Below, piece after piece: positions 8,070-16,454 of a DNA stretch of 29,269 bases. The notes under the pieces were generated by a model. The model did not search any database and was not told where the DNA came from. It saw only the letters and a program-made list of their open reading frames with translations. Where the stretch lies: assembly GCA_964481035.1 (NCBI GenBank), contig CAYZSE010000023.1:1-29269 (forward strand). Direction: 5' to 3'. Both the position numbers and the translations under genes were made by a program. How positions within the stretch are numbered: position 1 is the first letter of the stretch; each line of letters starts with the position of its first letter. This stretch comes from JAAAPF01 sp964481035. Lineage in GTDB: Bacteria; Pseudomonadota; Alphaproteobacteria; Geminicoccales; Geminicoccaceae.

Positions 8070-8614
8070 GGGACACATCCGTGCGTCGACCGCGGGCGCG
8101 TCTCGACATGCCGGTCCGCGACGGAGCGGCAAGGCTGCGACGTCCCCCGATCTTCGACGTCCCCACCCTGGCCGTTCCGGAAGCCCGCCGGGCGGCGGGG
8201 CTCGTCGCCGCGTCACGATCTCGCCGACGGCTCGTGATGGCGTCGCGGGTCTGCTTGGCCTGCACCTCCCGTGCGGGCCGGCCTTCGGCGGCGAGCAGGT
8301 CGCCGTCCAGGTCACCTCGACCTTCAGCGGCGCCACCCTCGTGCTCGCCGTCGACGACGGTATCGAAGGGTCGATGTGGCCCGGGCCCTGCTCGGCCGGC
8401 GGCCATCCGCGTGCGTCTTCTCCACCGATGAGCAAAACAGCGGGGCACGCCTCTGCGCCCGGTGGTCGCCAAGCCGCTGCGCCGCCGATCTCTAGCTCTG
8501 CCAACGATAGGGGTTTCACGGCTCGTCGAGCGGGCCGCCATCCTCTCCAGCGCCCCGGGCGAGGACCGCCGCCGGCGCCCGTAGAGCGCGCCAGGGCGAT
8601 GAAAGCGCAATGGG
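8070..8614. other. Region between MITE and tRNA-Thr, no intact gene
   Basis: No complete gene can be supported. One plus-strand frame at about 8212-8385 reads VTISPTARDGVAG, then GEQVAVQVTSTFSGATLVL, which looks protein-like and resembles beta-rich phage or surface proteins, but has no start and then degenerates toward the tRNA. It may be a gene remnant. The rest looks like ordinary high-GC intergenic sequence. Confidence 0.35.
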
Positions 8615-8690
8615 TGGTGCCGCAGGAGGGACTCGAACCCCCGACCCACGCATTACGAATGCGTTGCTCTACCTGCTGAGCTACTGCGGC
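8615..8690 (-). tRNA. tRNA-Thr (anticodon CGU)
   Basis: The complement begins GCCGCAG and ends CTGCGGCA-CCA, giving a 7-bp acceptor stem with an encoded CCA (8617-8615). The D arm (AGCTCAGCAGGTAGAGC), the anticodon stem ACGCA/TGCGT around loop TTCGTAA and the T arm (GGTTCGAGTCC) are all present. Anticodon CGU reads ACG threonine codons. Its 3' end faces the accessory stretch 6117-8614, which is how integrating elements usually use a tRNA gene. Confidence 0.97.
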
Positions 8691-8779
8691 GGACGGTCGA
8701 GCCCGTCACGTCCCGACGTGCCGCGCTGGTTACCGCCGGGACGGTCGCGCGTCAACGGTCGGGCGCCGAGGCCGAGCCT

Positions 8780-10150
8780 TCAGCTCGCCGTCGCCGGTGT
8801 CAGGTCGACCGTGGGTCCGGCGAACCCGCCACTCGGGCCGACCTCGACCAGCGTCGCCACCTTGGGCGGCGACTGCCAACGCAGCGAGTCGAACTCGCCG
8901 GTGGGACCGAACGGCGACCAGGTATCGAACGCGTGTCCGGTACGCTGGCACACCCAAGCCTCGTCGGCCGGCGCGTCGGCGATCAGCGCTTCGAGCTCGG
9001 CGATCCGCGACGACTGCGGGTCGGCGGCGCGATACGCGTCGATCGCCGCCTGCAACGTGCCCACCGTGGGCTGTGAGCCCGGCACCTCCGTGGCGACGGC
9101 GAGCGCGCGGTCATTCTCTCCCGCGGCGAGGGCCACCTCGATCAGCGCTCGCTTGGCGTAGTGATACCTCGCGTTGCGGTTCGCCAGACGCTCGAAACGC
9201 GCCAGCCGCGCGCGCGGGCTCTCGTCGGGCTCGAGCGCGACATAGGCCGCCTTGAGCGCCGGATGCGGCCGCCGCGCCCAGCTTTCCTCGATGGCCGTGC
9301 GGGCGACGCCCGGCCGCCGCAACCGTTGCGCCAGCTCGGCGGCGAAAGCGGCGGCCGGCGCGAAACCGCGCTGCCGCTTGGTCGCGTCCTGGGCCGACTT
9401 GAGCGCCTCCTCCAGCTCGTTCGCGGCGGCGCGCTCCTGGGCCATCAGATGCTTCAAGACGCTACGGCGACGCTGGGCCTCCTCCTGGTCGATCAGCTTG
9501 TTCAGGCGCAGGTCGTCGACCCGGCGAAAGGCCTCGCTCCACAGTCGATGCTGAACGAGCTGCTCGAACAACGTCTCGACGACCCATTCGGTGTGAGGGT
9601 GATCGCGGAAGGCCTGTCGCGCCAGTTCGAGCGCCTGCTCGTCGTCGCCGGTGGCGATCGCGTCGTGCAGCAGGCCGCGCAGGCCCAAGAGCCGGGTCGG
9701 TGCTTGGCGGAGCATCTGCCGGTACTTGAGCTGAGCGACCTCATGGTTGTCATCGAGCTCCGCCGCCTGCGCCGCGAGCAGCAGCGTCGCCGGCTCCCCT
9801 TCGCCCAGGAGCTTCTCGGCCTCTCGACGCAGCTCCTTGGCCTGGGTGCCGTCGCCCGCCGCCACGGCCATCATGCCACGGGTCACCGTGCGCAGACCGT
9901 CGAGCTGACGGTTGACCGTGCGCTTGCGCCACCAGCGCGCCGGGAAGCCGAGAAGCAGCCGCGCCAGCTCGTAGAGGACGACGACCGCGACGCCGAAGGC
10001 GAGTACCGCCAGCACGGCGATGGCACGGTTGACGGGATAGGTCTCGCCATCGAACCAATGCAGCTGCAGGACCGCGTCGTTTTCGTGCAACCAATGCGCC
10101 CCGAACATCAAGGCGCCGGTGATGATGAGGAAGCCGAGCAGGCGCAGCAT
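8780..10150 (-). CDS. hemY: HemY-like inner-membrane TPR protein of the hem operon
   Basis: This 456-residue protein has two N-terminal membrane helices (about 4-21 and 42-67) matching the HemY N-terminal domain, including RWWRKR after the second helix. A helical TPR-like region follows (LLLAAQAAELDDNHEVAQLKYRQ and similar blocks). The C-terminal segment, rich in Trp, Cys and Pro (WVCQRTGHAFDTWSPFGP), is typical of the alphaproteobacterial form. The family is linked to tetrapyrrole synthesis by operon position. It is not the protoporphyrinogen oxidase that shares the name HemY in Gram-positive bacteria. It starts 21 bp after the Mic60-like gene and is the last gene of the operon. Confidence 0.9.
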   Translation of the reverse strand: MLRLLGFLIITGALMFGAHWLHENDAVLQLHWFDGETYPVNRAIAVLAVLAFGVAVVVLYELARLLLGFPARWWRKRTVNRQLDGLRTVTRGMMAVAAGDGTQAKELRREAEKLLGEGEPATLLLAAQAAELDDNHEVAQLKYRQMLRQAPTRLLGLRGLLHDAIATGDDEQALELARQAFRDHPHTEWVVETLFEQLVQHRLWSEAFRRVDDLRLNKLIDQEEAQRRRSVLKHLMAQERAAANELEEALKSAQDATKRQRGFAPAAAFAAELAQRLRRPGVARTAIEESWARRPHPALKAAYVALEPDESPRARLARFERLANRNARYHYAKRALIEVALAAGENDRALAVATEVPGSQPTVGTLQAAIDAYRAADPQSSRIAELEALIADAPADEAWVCQRTGHAFDTWSPFGPTGEFDSLRWQSPPKVATLVEVGPSGGFAGPTVDLTPATAS

Positions 10151-10171
10151 CAGACGTCTCTCTTTCCGGGC

Positions 10172-11737
10172 TTAGGAAGCGCTCGCGGCGGCGAGGTCGC
10201 GTCCGAGTGACAACAGGGCGTCACGCGCCTTGTCCACGGCGAGATGCCGCTGCGCGTTGGCGATCCAGGGCGCGATGACGTCCGCGGCTTCGCTTGGCAC
10301 CGTCTCGGCGGCGGCAATGGCCGCCGCCGGATCGCCCCGGGCGAGCGCGGCTTCGATCGCGACGACCGCATCGTCCAGCTCGGGCGCTCGTCCCAACGGC
10401 GTCACGCCCAGCGCGCCGAAGACACGACGATGGATGCCACCCTGCTCGGCCGCCGGCTGCGGCGGCTGCACCGCCGCCAGCATGGCGGGCGTCAAATCGT
10501 CGAGGCTGCTCTTCAGCACGGGCAGCGTCGGCACGCCGCCTTCGTGCTCCTCCAAGGTGGACCGCGCAGCGGCGAGCCGGTCCGCCTCGTCGTCGGTCAC
10601 CGGCGCGGTGGTCACGCCGTCGAGGGTCGTCAGGGCGAGTTGCAGCCCGGCGCCGGTTTGCAACGCCTCGCCGACGGCCCCCGCCGCCGCGTTGAGCGCG
10701 ACCGCGGCCCGGGTACGCGCGAGCGCCATGGCGACCGTCGCTTCCGTCCGCTCGGCCACCGTCACGGCGTTGCCGGCGGCGTCCTGGGCCTGCTCGACGG
10801 TCGCCCCCAGCGCCTGCGTCCGGTCGGCGAGCTGCGACGACAGCGCCGTGAAGTCCTCGGTCATGGCCGCCTCGAAGGCCGTCATCGCCGTCTCGCTCGC
10901 CGTCAGCCGGTCGCCGAGATCGGCGAGCTGCGTGCCGTTGGCCTCGGCCGTGGTGGCAAGCTCGCCGACCCGGCCGCTCACCTGGTCGAGCCGCGTGCCG
11001 GCGCCGCCGAGGCTCTCGCGCAACCCGGCGACGTCGCGCGCCACGCCGTCGACGCGGCCGGTCAGGGCCGCAGCGCGTTCGACGAGTGCCGCTTCGACCT
11101 CGGCCACGCGGCCCGCGAGCTCGTCCGTGCCCTCGCCGAGATCCGCCGCCTTCGCCTCGAGGCCCGCGACGGTCTCGTCGAGGCCCGCCACGTTAGCCTC
11201 GAGACCGCTCACGCGGGCCTCGAAGCCTTCGACCGCGGCCTGCACGGTCGCCAACGCCGACGCGCGGGCCGCCGTTTCGTCGAGCTCGTCGACCGCCACC
11301 GACAGCTCGTCCAGCCGCGCGCCCAGTTCCGCCGCGCCGTCGGGGCTGGCGAGCTCGCTCAGACCATCGCGCAGCGCCGCGAGCTGGGCCGTCGTCGCCG
11401 CCCGTGTCAGCTCGCCGCTCAAGCCGTCGACCCGGGCGTCCAGCGCTTCGATCGAGCTCGTCTCCTCGGCCTCGCGCGCGGCGTCGCGAACCTGGGCGAG
11501 CTCCGCCTCCAGCGCGCCGATCCGCGCCACCGCCGCCGGGTTGACGATCAGCTCCGCCTGCTGCGGCAAGGGCAGGCTGTCGCGGACCTCGGGGATCTGC
11601 AGCGCGTAGATCGATCCGCCCGCGCCCAGCACGCCGCCCACCAGCCCGGCGAGAAAGCCCCGCCCACCGCCGCCGCGGCTCGCCTGCGGCGCGCGTTGCG
11701 CCGCCGCCCCGTCGGCTCGAGGCTCGTCTTGGACCAT
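10172..11737 (-). CDS. Mitofilin/Mic60-like inner-membrane coiled-coil protein
   Basis: This 521-residue protein has a Gly-rich N-terminus, one membrane helix (about 27-48), a long predicted coiled coil of repeated heptads (about 70-360) and a C-terminal helical domain (about 400-521) resembling the mitofilin signature. Alphaproteobacterial proteins with this layout and position between hemD and hemY are the bacterial relatives of mitochondrial Mic60, which shapes cristae. In gammaproteobacteria the same slot is occupied by HemX. ATG 11737 is chosen over GTG 11761 because GGGGAG lies 9 bp before it. Membrane-shaping activity is inferred from family; the sequence itself is dominated by Ala, Glu and Leu coiled coil. 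Confidence 0.85.
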   Translation of the reverse strand: MVQDEPRADGAAAQRAPQASRGGGGRGFLAGLVGGVLGAGGSIYALQIPEVRDSLPLPQQAELIVNPAAVARIGALEAELAQVRDAAREAEETSSIEALDARVDGLSGELTRAATTAQLAALRDGLSELASPDGAAELGARLDELSVAVDELDETAARASALATVQAAVEGFEARVSGLEANVAGLDETVAGLEAKAADLGEGTDELAGRVAEVEAALVERAAALTGRVDGVARDVAGLRESLGGAGTRLDQVSGRVGELATTAEANGTQLADLGDRLTASETAMTAFEAAMTEDFTALSSQLADRTQALGATVEQAQDAAGNAVTVAERTEATVAMALARTRAAVALNAAAGAVGEALQTGAGLQLALTTLDGVTTAPVTDDEADRLAAARSTLEEHEGGVPTLPVLKSSLDDLTPAMLAAVQPPQPAAEQGGIHRRVFGALGVTPLGRAPELDDAVVAIEAALARGDPAAAIAAAETVPSEAADVIAPWIANAQRHLAVDKARDALLSLGRDLAAASAS

Positions 11738-11832
11738 GGCCGTGTGCTCCCCAGGCGCCACCTACTCTTGCAACGCGGTCATGAACGTTTATGTCCGGCG
11801 CTGCCACGAACCTCGCGCGCAGAGGGCTAGCA

Positions 11833-12543
11833 TCAATGCCCGAGGGCTTCAAGCAACGCGCCCATGCCGCATTCGTCCGGACGCGGCGCGACCCGCACCG
11901 CCCGCCATCGGAGCGCTTCGGCGGCCGCCGCTACATTCGCGCTCAAGGCGAGCACCACCAGACCCCCGGCGCTCCGCTCCAGGCCCGCCGCACGCAGGCG
12001 CTCGACCAGCAGGCGGGCGCTGCGAGGTGAATGGAGTGTCACCGCATCGAGCCCCCCCTGCCCCAACGCACCTTTGACGTCGCACGGCAGATCGGGCACC
12101 GGCTCGGCGCGGTAGACGACCCACGGCCGATAGGCGAAGCCGGCCGCGGCGAGCGCCGCCTCGAGACCGGCGGCGCGGACCTCGCCCGTCGGGTGGCCCA
12201 GCGCACCCGCCTGGGGACGGCAGCGCGCGGCGACGAGACGGGCGAGCGACGGCCCGTCCCCCTCGGCGACGGCGGTCGGCGCCGCGCCGGCGCGACGCAG
12301 GGCGGCGGCGGTTCCCTCACCCACGGCGAAGACCGGCAGGCTCGCTTTATGGTCCGCCGCGGCCGGCGCCGCGTGGCGGCTGGTCACCAGCAGCGCTTGC
12401 AACGGGCCCGCCGGAGGCGCAGGCTCCATTACCGGCGCGATCGCCAAGACCGGAGCGAGCATGACCTCGTGGCCCAACGCCGTCGCGCGGGCGACGGTGC
12501 CCGCAGCGGCGTCGACCGGGCGCGTGACCAGGACCCGCGCCAC
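11833..12543 (-). CDS. hemD: Uroporphyrinogen-III synthase
   Basis: HemD closes the linear tetrapyrrole hydroxymethylbilane with ring-D inversion to give uroporphyrinogen III. The 236-residue protein begins RVLVTRP, the usual first strand, and contains LQALLVTSRHAA, FAVGEGTAAALRRAG, the linker YRAEPVPDLP and the late DAVTLHSPRSARLLVERL segment that matches the conserved T-F-x-S-x-x-A site. The family is poorly conserved, but the position, 5 bp after hemC, supports it. The start is GTG 12543 and no strong ribosome-binding site is seen, so translation is probably coupled to hemC. Confidence 0.93.
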   Translation of the reverse strand: MARVLVTRPVDAAAGTVARATALGHEVMLAPVLAIAPVMEPAPPAGPLQALLVTSRHAAPAAADHKASLPVFAVGEGTAAALRRAGAAPTAVAEGDGPSLARLVAARCRPQAGALGHPTGEVRAAGLEAALAAAGFAYRPWVVYRAEPVPDLPCDVKGALGQGGLDAVTLHSPRSARLLVERLRAAGLERSAGGLVVLALSANVAAAAEALRWRAVRVAPRPDECGMGALLEALGH

Positions 12544-12548
12544 CGCGG

Positions 12549-13457
12549 CTACAGCCAGTCGACGGGACCGGCCTGCGCCCGGACCTCCGCGCCGGCATCG
12601 GCGCCGATCCGCGCCGCATCGGCCGGATCACCCCGCCGCTCGGCACGCCACAGCCCCGCGCCGTCGGGATGGGCGAGCAAGCCCTCGAAGGCGAGCGCAC
12701 CGTCGTCGAGCCGTGCATAGGCTGCGATCGGCGTCCGGCAGGAGCCATCGAGGGCCCGCAGAAAGGCGCGCTCGGCGATCACCGCCGCAGCGGTTTCGCC
12801 GTGGTCCAGCACGGCCACGCGCTCGCGCGTGGCCGTGTCGTCGGCCCTGATCTCGACGGCGATCGCCCCTTGCGCGACCGCCGGCAGGAGCTCGGTGGTG
12901 GCGATCGGCGCGCTCGCCGCCTCGGGCCGTCCGAGGCGGTTCAGCCCGGCCATCGCCAGGAGCGTCGCTTGGATCTCGCCGCTCGCCACCTTGCCCAGCC
13001 GGGTCTGGACGGAGCCGCGCAGATTGACCACCTGCAAGTCCGGGCGCAGCGCGAGCAGCTGCGCGCGCCGGCGCAGCGACGCGGTGCCGACCACGGCGCC
13101 CTCGGGCAAGGCCGCGAGAGTGTCGAGCGGCCCGGCGATCAGCGCGTCGCGCGGGTCCTCGCGCGGCAGCACGGCGGCGAGCGTCAGGCCGTCCGGCAGG
13201 ACGGTCGCGACGTCCTTGAGCGAGTGCACCGCGAGGTCGATCCGCGCGTCGAACAGCGCCTCCTCGATCTCCTTGGTGAACAGGCCCTTGCCGCCGATCT
13301 CGCTCAGGGGCCGGTCGAGGACGTGATCGCCCGTGGTCTTGATGATGACGAGCTCGGTCGTGAGCCCGGGCTCGGCCCGCTCGAGCAGCGCGGCGACCGT
13401 TGCGGCTTGGACGCGGGCCAGGGGCGAGCCGCGGGTGCCGATCTTGAGATGTGTCAT
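12549..13457 (-). CDS. hemC: Porphobilinogen deaminase (hydroxymethylbilane synthase)
   Basis: HemC polymerises four porphobilinogens into hydroxymethylbilane. The 302-residue protein has the N-terminal IGTRGSPLARVQA, the active-site region DLAVHSLKDV with the catalytic Asp, the Arg-rich GTASLRRRAQ and NLRGSVQTRL substrate-binding segments, and Cys240 in LDGSCRTPIAAYA, which holds the dipyrromethane cofactor. Length and motifs are complete. It is the first gene of the leftward hem operon and lies only 30 bp from the divergent tsaD, so the two promoters must overlap or lie inside the neighbouring coding sequence. Confidence 0.98.
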   Translation of the reverse strand: MTHLKIGTRGSPLARVQAATVAALLERAEPGLTTELVIIKTTGDHVLDRPLSEIGGKGLFTKEIEEALFDARIDLAVHSLKDVATVLPDGLTLAAVLPREDPRDALIAGPLDTLAALPEGAVVGTASLRRRAQLLALRPDLQVVNLRGSVQTRLGKVASGEIQATLLAMAGLNRLGRPEAASAPIATTELLPAVAQGAIAVEIRADDTATRERVAVLDHGETAAAVIAERAFLRALDGSCRTPIAAYARLDDGALAFEGLLAHPDGAGLWRAERRGDPADAARIGADAGAEVRAQAGPVDWL

Positions 13458-13487
13458 GGGAGAGCGATGCGGCTATGAGGAAGGGCC

Positions 13488-14579
13488 ATGCGCACGGGCC
13501 GTAGCACATCCGCCGTCGCCGACCAGACCGCCATTATGCTCGGTCTGGAGACGAGCTGCGACGAGACCGCCGCCGCGCTCGTCCGCGGCGATAGGTGCGT
13601 CTTGGCGGCGCGGGTGCGCAGCCAGCTCGCCGAGCACGCGCCCTTCGGCGGGGTCGTCCCAGAGATCGCCGCGCGCGCCCACGTCGAGGCGCTGGACCGC
13701 CAGATCCACGCCGTCATGCTTGAGACCGGCCTGGGCTTCGCCGACCTCGCGGGCGTCGCCGCGACGACCGGACCGGGCCTGATCGGTGGGCTGATGGTCG
13801 GCGCCGTCACCGGCAAGGCCATCGCCGCAGGGCACGGACTGCCCTTCTTCGGTGTCAATCACCTCGAAGGCCATGTGCTGACGGCGCGGCTCACCGACGC
13901 GGTGGCCTTCCCCTATCTCGTGCTGCTCGTCTCCGGCGGCCACACCCAGCTCATCCTCGCCGAGGCGCGCGGCCGCTATCGCCGGCTCGGCACCACCATC
14001 GACGACGCGATCGGCGAGGCCTTCGACAAGACCGCAAAGGTCCTCGGGCTCGGCTATCCGGGCGGGCCGGCGCTCGAGCGGCTCGCCGTCCGCGGTGACC
14101 CCGCGCGCTTCGCCCTGCCGCGGCCGCTCATCGGCCAGCCGGGCTGTCATTTCTCCTTCTCGGGCCTCAAGACCGCCGTGGTGCACGTCTGGCGGAGCCT
14201 GCCGGCGCCGAGCGCGGTGGATCGAGCGGATCTCGCGGCGAGCTTCCAAGCGGCCGCGGCCGAGACGCTGGCGGAGCGCACGCGGCGAGCGGTCCGCCTC
14301 GCGCGGCGCCACGCCCCCGGCCTCGATCGCCTCGTCGTGGCCGGCGGTGTCGCGGCGAACGGGCACGTGCGCGCGCATCTGGGTGGGATCGCCGCCGACG
14401 AGGGCCTGACCTTCACCGCGCCGCCGCTGCGGCTCTGCGGTGACAACGCCGTGATGATCGCCTGGGCCGCGCTCGAGCGCGGCGGGCGTGACGGCGACCC
14501 GCTCGACGCACCGGTGCGCGCCCGGTGGCCGCTCGACCCGGACGCCACACCGGCCATCGGCGCCGGGGTCAAGGCCTGA
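13488..14579 (+). CDS. tsaD: tRNA N6-adenosine threonylcarbamoyltransferase TsaD
   Basis: TsaD transfers threonylcarbamoyl to A37 of tRNAs that read ANN codons, working with TsaB, TsaC and TsaE. The 363-residue protein shows the ASKHA ATPase fold: MLGLETSCDETAAALV, the metal-binding His pair H125 and H129 in NHLEGH, VSGGHTQLIL, DDAIGEAFDKTAKVLGLGYPGGP, FSFSGLKTAV and VVAGGVAANGHVR. ATG 13488 follows GAGGAAG by six bases, so it is preferred over ATG 13536 although it adds 16 non-conserved residues. It is divergent from hemC and convergent with aqpZ, six bases from the aqpZ stop. Confidence 0.98.
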   Translation: MRTGRSTSAVADQTAIMLGLETSCDETAAALVRGDRCVLAARVRSQLAEHAPFGGVVPEIAARAHVEALDRQIHAVMLETGLGFADLAGVAATTGPGLIGGLMVGAVTGKAIAAGHGLPFFGVNHLEGHVLTARLTDAVAFPYLVLLVSGGHTQLILAEARGRYRRLGTTIDDAIGEAFDKTAKVLGLGYPGGPALERLAVRGDPARFALPRPLIGQPGCHFSFSGLKTAVVHVWRSLPAPSAVDRADLAASFQAAAAETLAERTRRAVRLARRHAPGLDRLVVAGGVAANGHVRAHLGGIAADEGLTFTAPPLRLCGDNAVMIAWAALERGGRDGDPLDAPVRARWPLDPDATPAIGAGVKA

Positions 14580-14585
14580 GCGACC

Positions 14586-15293
14586 TCAAGATGCTGCGGG
14601 CTCGGTCGCGGCGAACAGCTTGTGGACGACACCGGCGACCGCGGCGCCGATCAGCGGGGCCACCCAGAACAGCCAGAGCTGGTCGATCGCCCAGCCGCCG
14701 GCGAACAGAGCCTGGCTGGTGCTGCGCGCCGGATTGACCGACGTGTTGGTCACCGGGATGGCGATGAGGTGGATCAGTGTCAGGGCGAGACCGATGGCCA
14801 GCGGCGCGAAGCCCGCGGGCGCGCGGCGGTCGGTGGCGCCGAGGATGACGATGAGGAAGAAAAACGTCAGCACGACCTCGATGACGAAGGCCGCGGTCAT
14901 CGAGTAGCCGCCGGGCGAATGCTCGCCATAGCCGTTGGCGGCGAAGCCGTCGGCCAGGGTGAAGTCCGCCTGCCCGCTCGCGATGACGAAGAGGACGGCG
15001 GCGGCGGCGACGGCACCGGCCAGCTGCGCGGCCCAATAGAGGGGCACGTCGCTCGACGGCGTGCGGCCGGCGACCCAGAGGCCGAGGGTCACTGCCGGGT
15101 TGAAGTGGCCGCCCGAGATGTGGCCGACGGCGTAGGCCATCGTGAGGACCGTGAGGCCGAAGGCGAGGGCGACGCCGACGAAGCCGATCCCGAGCTCGGG
15201 AAAGCCGGCGGCCAGGACGGCGCTGCCGCAGCCGCCGAAGACGAGCCAGAACGTGCCGAGGAACTCGGCGCCCATGCGGGCCGTGAGCGACAT
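14586..15293 (-). CDS. aqpZ: Aquaporin Z, water channel
   Basis: This 235-residue protein has six membrane helices and the two half-helix NPA motifs, N65-P-A in GGHFNPAVTLG and N187-P-A-R190 in NTSVNPARS. The selectivity-filter residues (F45, H175, T184 and R190) match water-selective AqpZ rather than glycerol facilitators. It moves water across the inner membrane during osmotic shifts. The start is supported by AAGGAA eight bases upstream. It stands downstream of the betaine-synthesis and collar-domain genes on the same strand, separated by 386 bp, so it probably has its own promoter. Confidence 0.97.
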   Translation of the reverse strand: MSLTARMGAEFLGTFWLVFGGCGSAVLAAGFPELGIGFVGVALAFGLTVLTMAYAVGHISGGHFNPAVTLGLWVAGRTPSSDVPLYWAAQLAGAVAAAAVLFVIASGQADFTLADGFAANGYGEHSPGGYSMTAAFVIEVVLTFFFLIVILGATDRRAPAGFAPLAIGLALTLIHLIAIPVTNTSVNPARSTSQALFAGGWAIDQLWLFWVAPLIGAAVAGVVHKLFAATEPAAS

Positions 15294-15679
15294 CGGGTAT
15301 TCCTTCGCGAGCTGTCGAGATTGAGCATCGCGCTATTAGTCGCGCCCGAGCCGCCCGTCATCCGCTTTTTCTTGCGGAATTGCCACGTCGTTTGCACTTG
15401 CGTCGGTTTGCCATGCCCTGGCCAACGCAGCCGCTGATCGAACGCCGGTCGCCGGCACTCGAAGACTGCGGTCGGCGACGTCGGCTCCTGCGGGGAAGCG
15501 TCACCGTCGCCACGCCGACGACCGCGGCCGCCGACGCCAAGCCGTGTCGGTCGCCCGACGCCAGCGGCCAGCGGTCACCAACCTCACCTGGCCTCCGCCT
15601 TCCCGGCGGATCGCCTGCGGCGACCGGCGCCGGCTCTTTCCCGCCAGCCGCGCCGCTGGGTCGGGCAGCGCGTCACCGC
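15294..15679. other. Intergenic region upstream of aqpZ
   Basis: No gene is supported. The part near aqpZ is locally richer in A and T than its surroundings and contains a short TCCGC/GCGGA hairpin with a T-rich loop (15361-15378). It probably carries the aqpZ promoter, but no clear -35/-10 pair can be assigned. Confidence 0.5.
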
Positions 15680-16366
15680 TCAATCCTTGCGGCACCAGAA
15701 CAGGGCGACGAAGGGCGGCATGTTGTCGTGGGGCGCGCCGGCACCCGCGCGTCCGGTCTGCTCGCGACCGGCCAAGGTCCGCACGGCCACCTGGTCGCCC
15801 AGGCTGCTGCCGGAGGCGAAGCCGCTGCCGAGGCTCGAGCCGGATCGCGTGCCGCTGCCATCGCGCCGGGCCTCGAAGCCCAGCGGCAGCGCATGGGCGT
15901 GCGCCGGTAGCTCGCCCTCGGTGAGCGCGACGGCCTCGCTGCCGCCGACCTGGCGGTAGCCGCGGAAGACACGCTCCTCGGCGAAGCCGACCGCGAGGGG
16001 CGTGCGCCCGGCGAAGACCTCCGGCTCGGCCAGGGCCACGTCGGTCCAGCCCGCGGGGCAGCCGCGGCCGTCGTCGACGAGGAGGATGGAGCCCGCCGGC
16101 GGCGCCGCCTCCTGGGCGAGTTCCAGCGCCGCGCGCAGCTCCGCCGCTTGCGCCTCGGCGGCACTTGCGCGCGCCTGCAAGCCGACGATCTCCTCGCAGA
16201 CCGCCTCGGCGCCCGCCCCCGTGCCGTCCGCCGCCAGCCCGGCGATGAAGCTCCCGGCGGCGCCGAGGTCGGCGCAGGCGCCGCCGGTCTGTGCGGCCGC
16301 CGGCGCCATCGCAAGCCATCCCGCGACGACGAAAGTCATCGGTCCCATTGTTCCTCGAAGACGCAT
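15680..16366 (-). CDS. Secreted protein with phage tail-collar-like C-terminal domain
   Basis: This 228-residue protein has a signal peptide (cleavage expected after residue 25, in MAPAAA-Q), two Cys that could form a disulfide (near 30 and 56), a short coiled coil (about 55-88) and a collar-like domain from about 90. Collar hallmarks are CPAGWTDV, the FAGRTPLAVG strand, GGSEAVALTEGELPAHAH and the terminal NMPPFVALFWCRKD. In phages such domains sit in tail-fibre tips; here no phage genes are near, and export by signal peptide suggests an envelope or extracellular role. A Gly/Ser-rich loop (residues 165-185) separates the two halves. The start has a strong GAGGAGG site that may be hidden in a hairpin. 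Confidence 0.8.
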   Translation of the reverse strand: MRLRGTMGPMTFVVAGWLAMAPAAAQTGGACADLGAAGSFIAGLAADGTGAGAEAVCEEIVGLQARASAAEAQAAELRAALELAQEAAPPAGSILLVDDGRGCPAGWTDVALAEPEVFAGRTPLAVGFAEERVFRGYRQVGGSEAVALTEGELPAHAHALPLGFEARRDGSGTRSGSSLGSGFASGSSLGDQVAVRTLAGREQTGRAGAGAPHDNMPPFVALFWCRKD

Positions 16367-16370
16367 GCTC

Positions 16371-16422
16371 GACCTCCTCGCGATCAAGCCATCATGCAGG
16401 AAGCGGCCACGACGAGGAGGTC
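16371..16422 (-). promoter_or_regulatory. Inverted repeat that could hide the ribosome-binding site of the collar-domain gene
   Basis: GACCTCCTCG at 16371-16380 and its exact complement at 16413-16422 form a 10-bp perfect stem with a 32-nt loop. In the leftward transcript the proximal arm contains the GAGGAGG Shine-Dalgarno sequence of the gene starting at 16366. The distal arm is therefore an anti-Shine-Dalgarno sequence. This suggests translational control, which is inference. Confidence 0.5.
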
Positions 16423-16454
16423 CAGGCCCTTCGTCTTTCGTCGAAGCGCACCGC

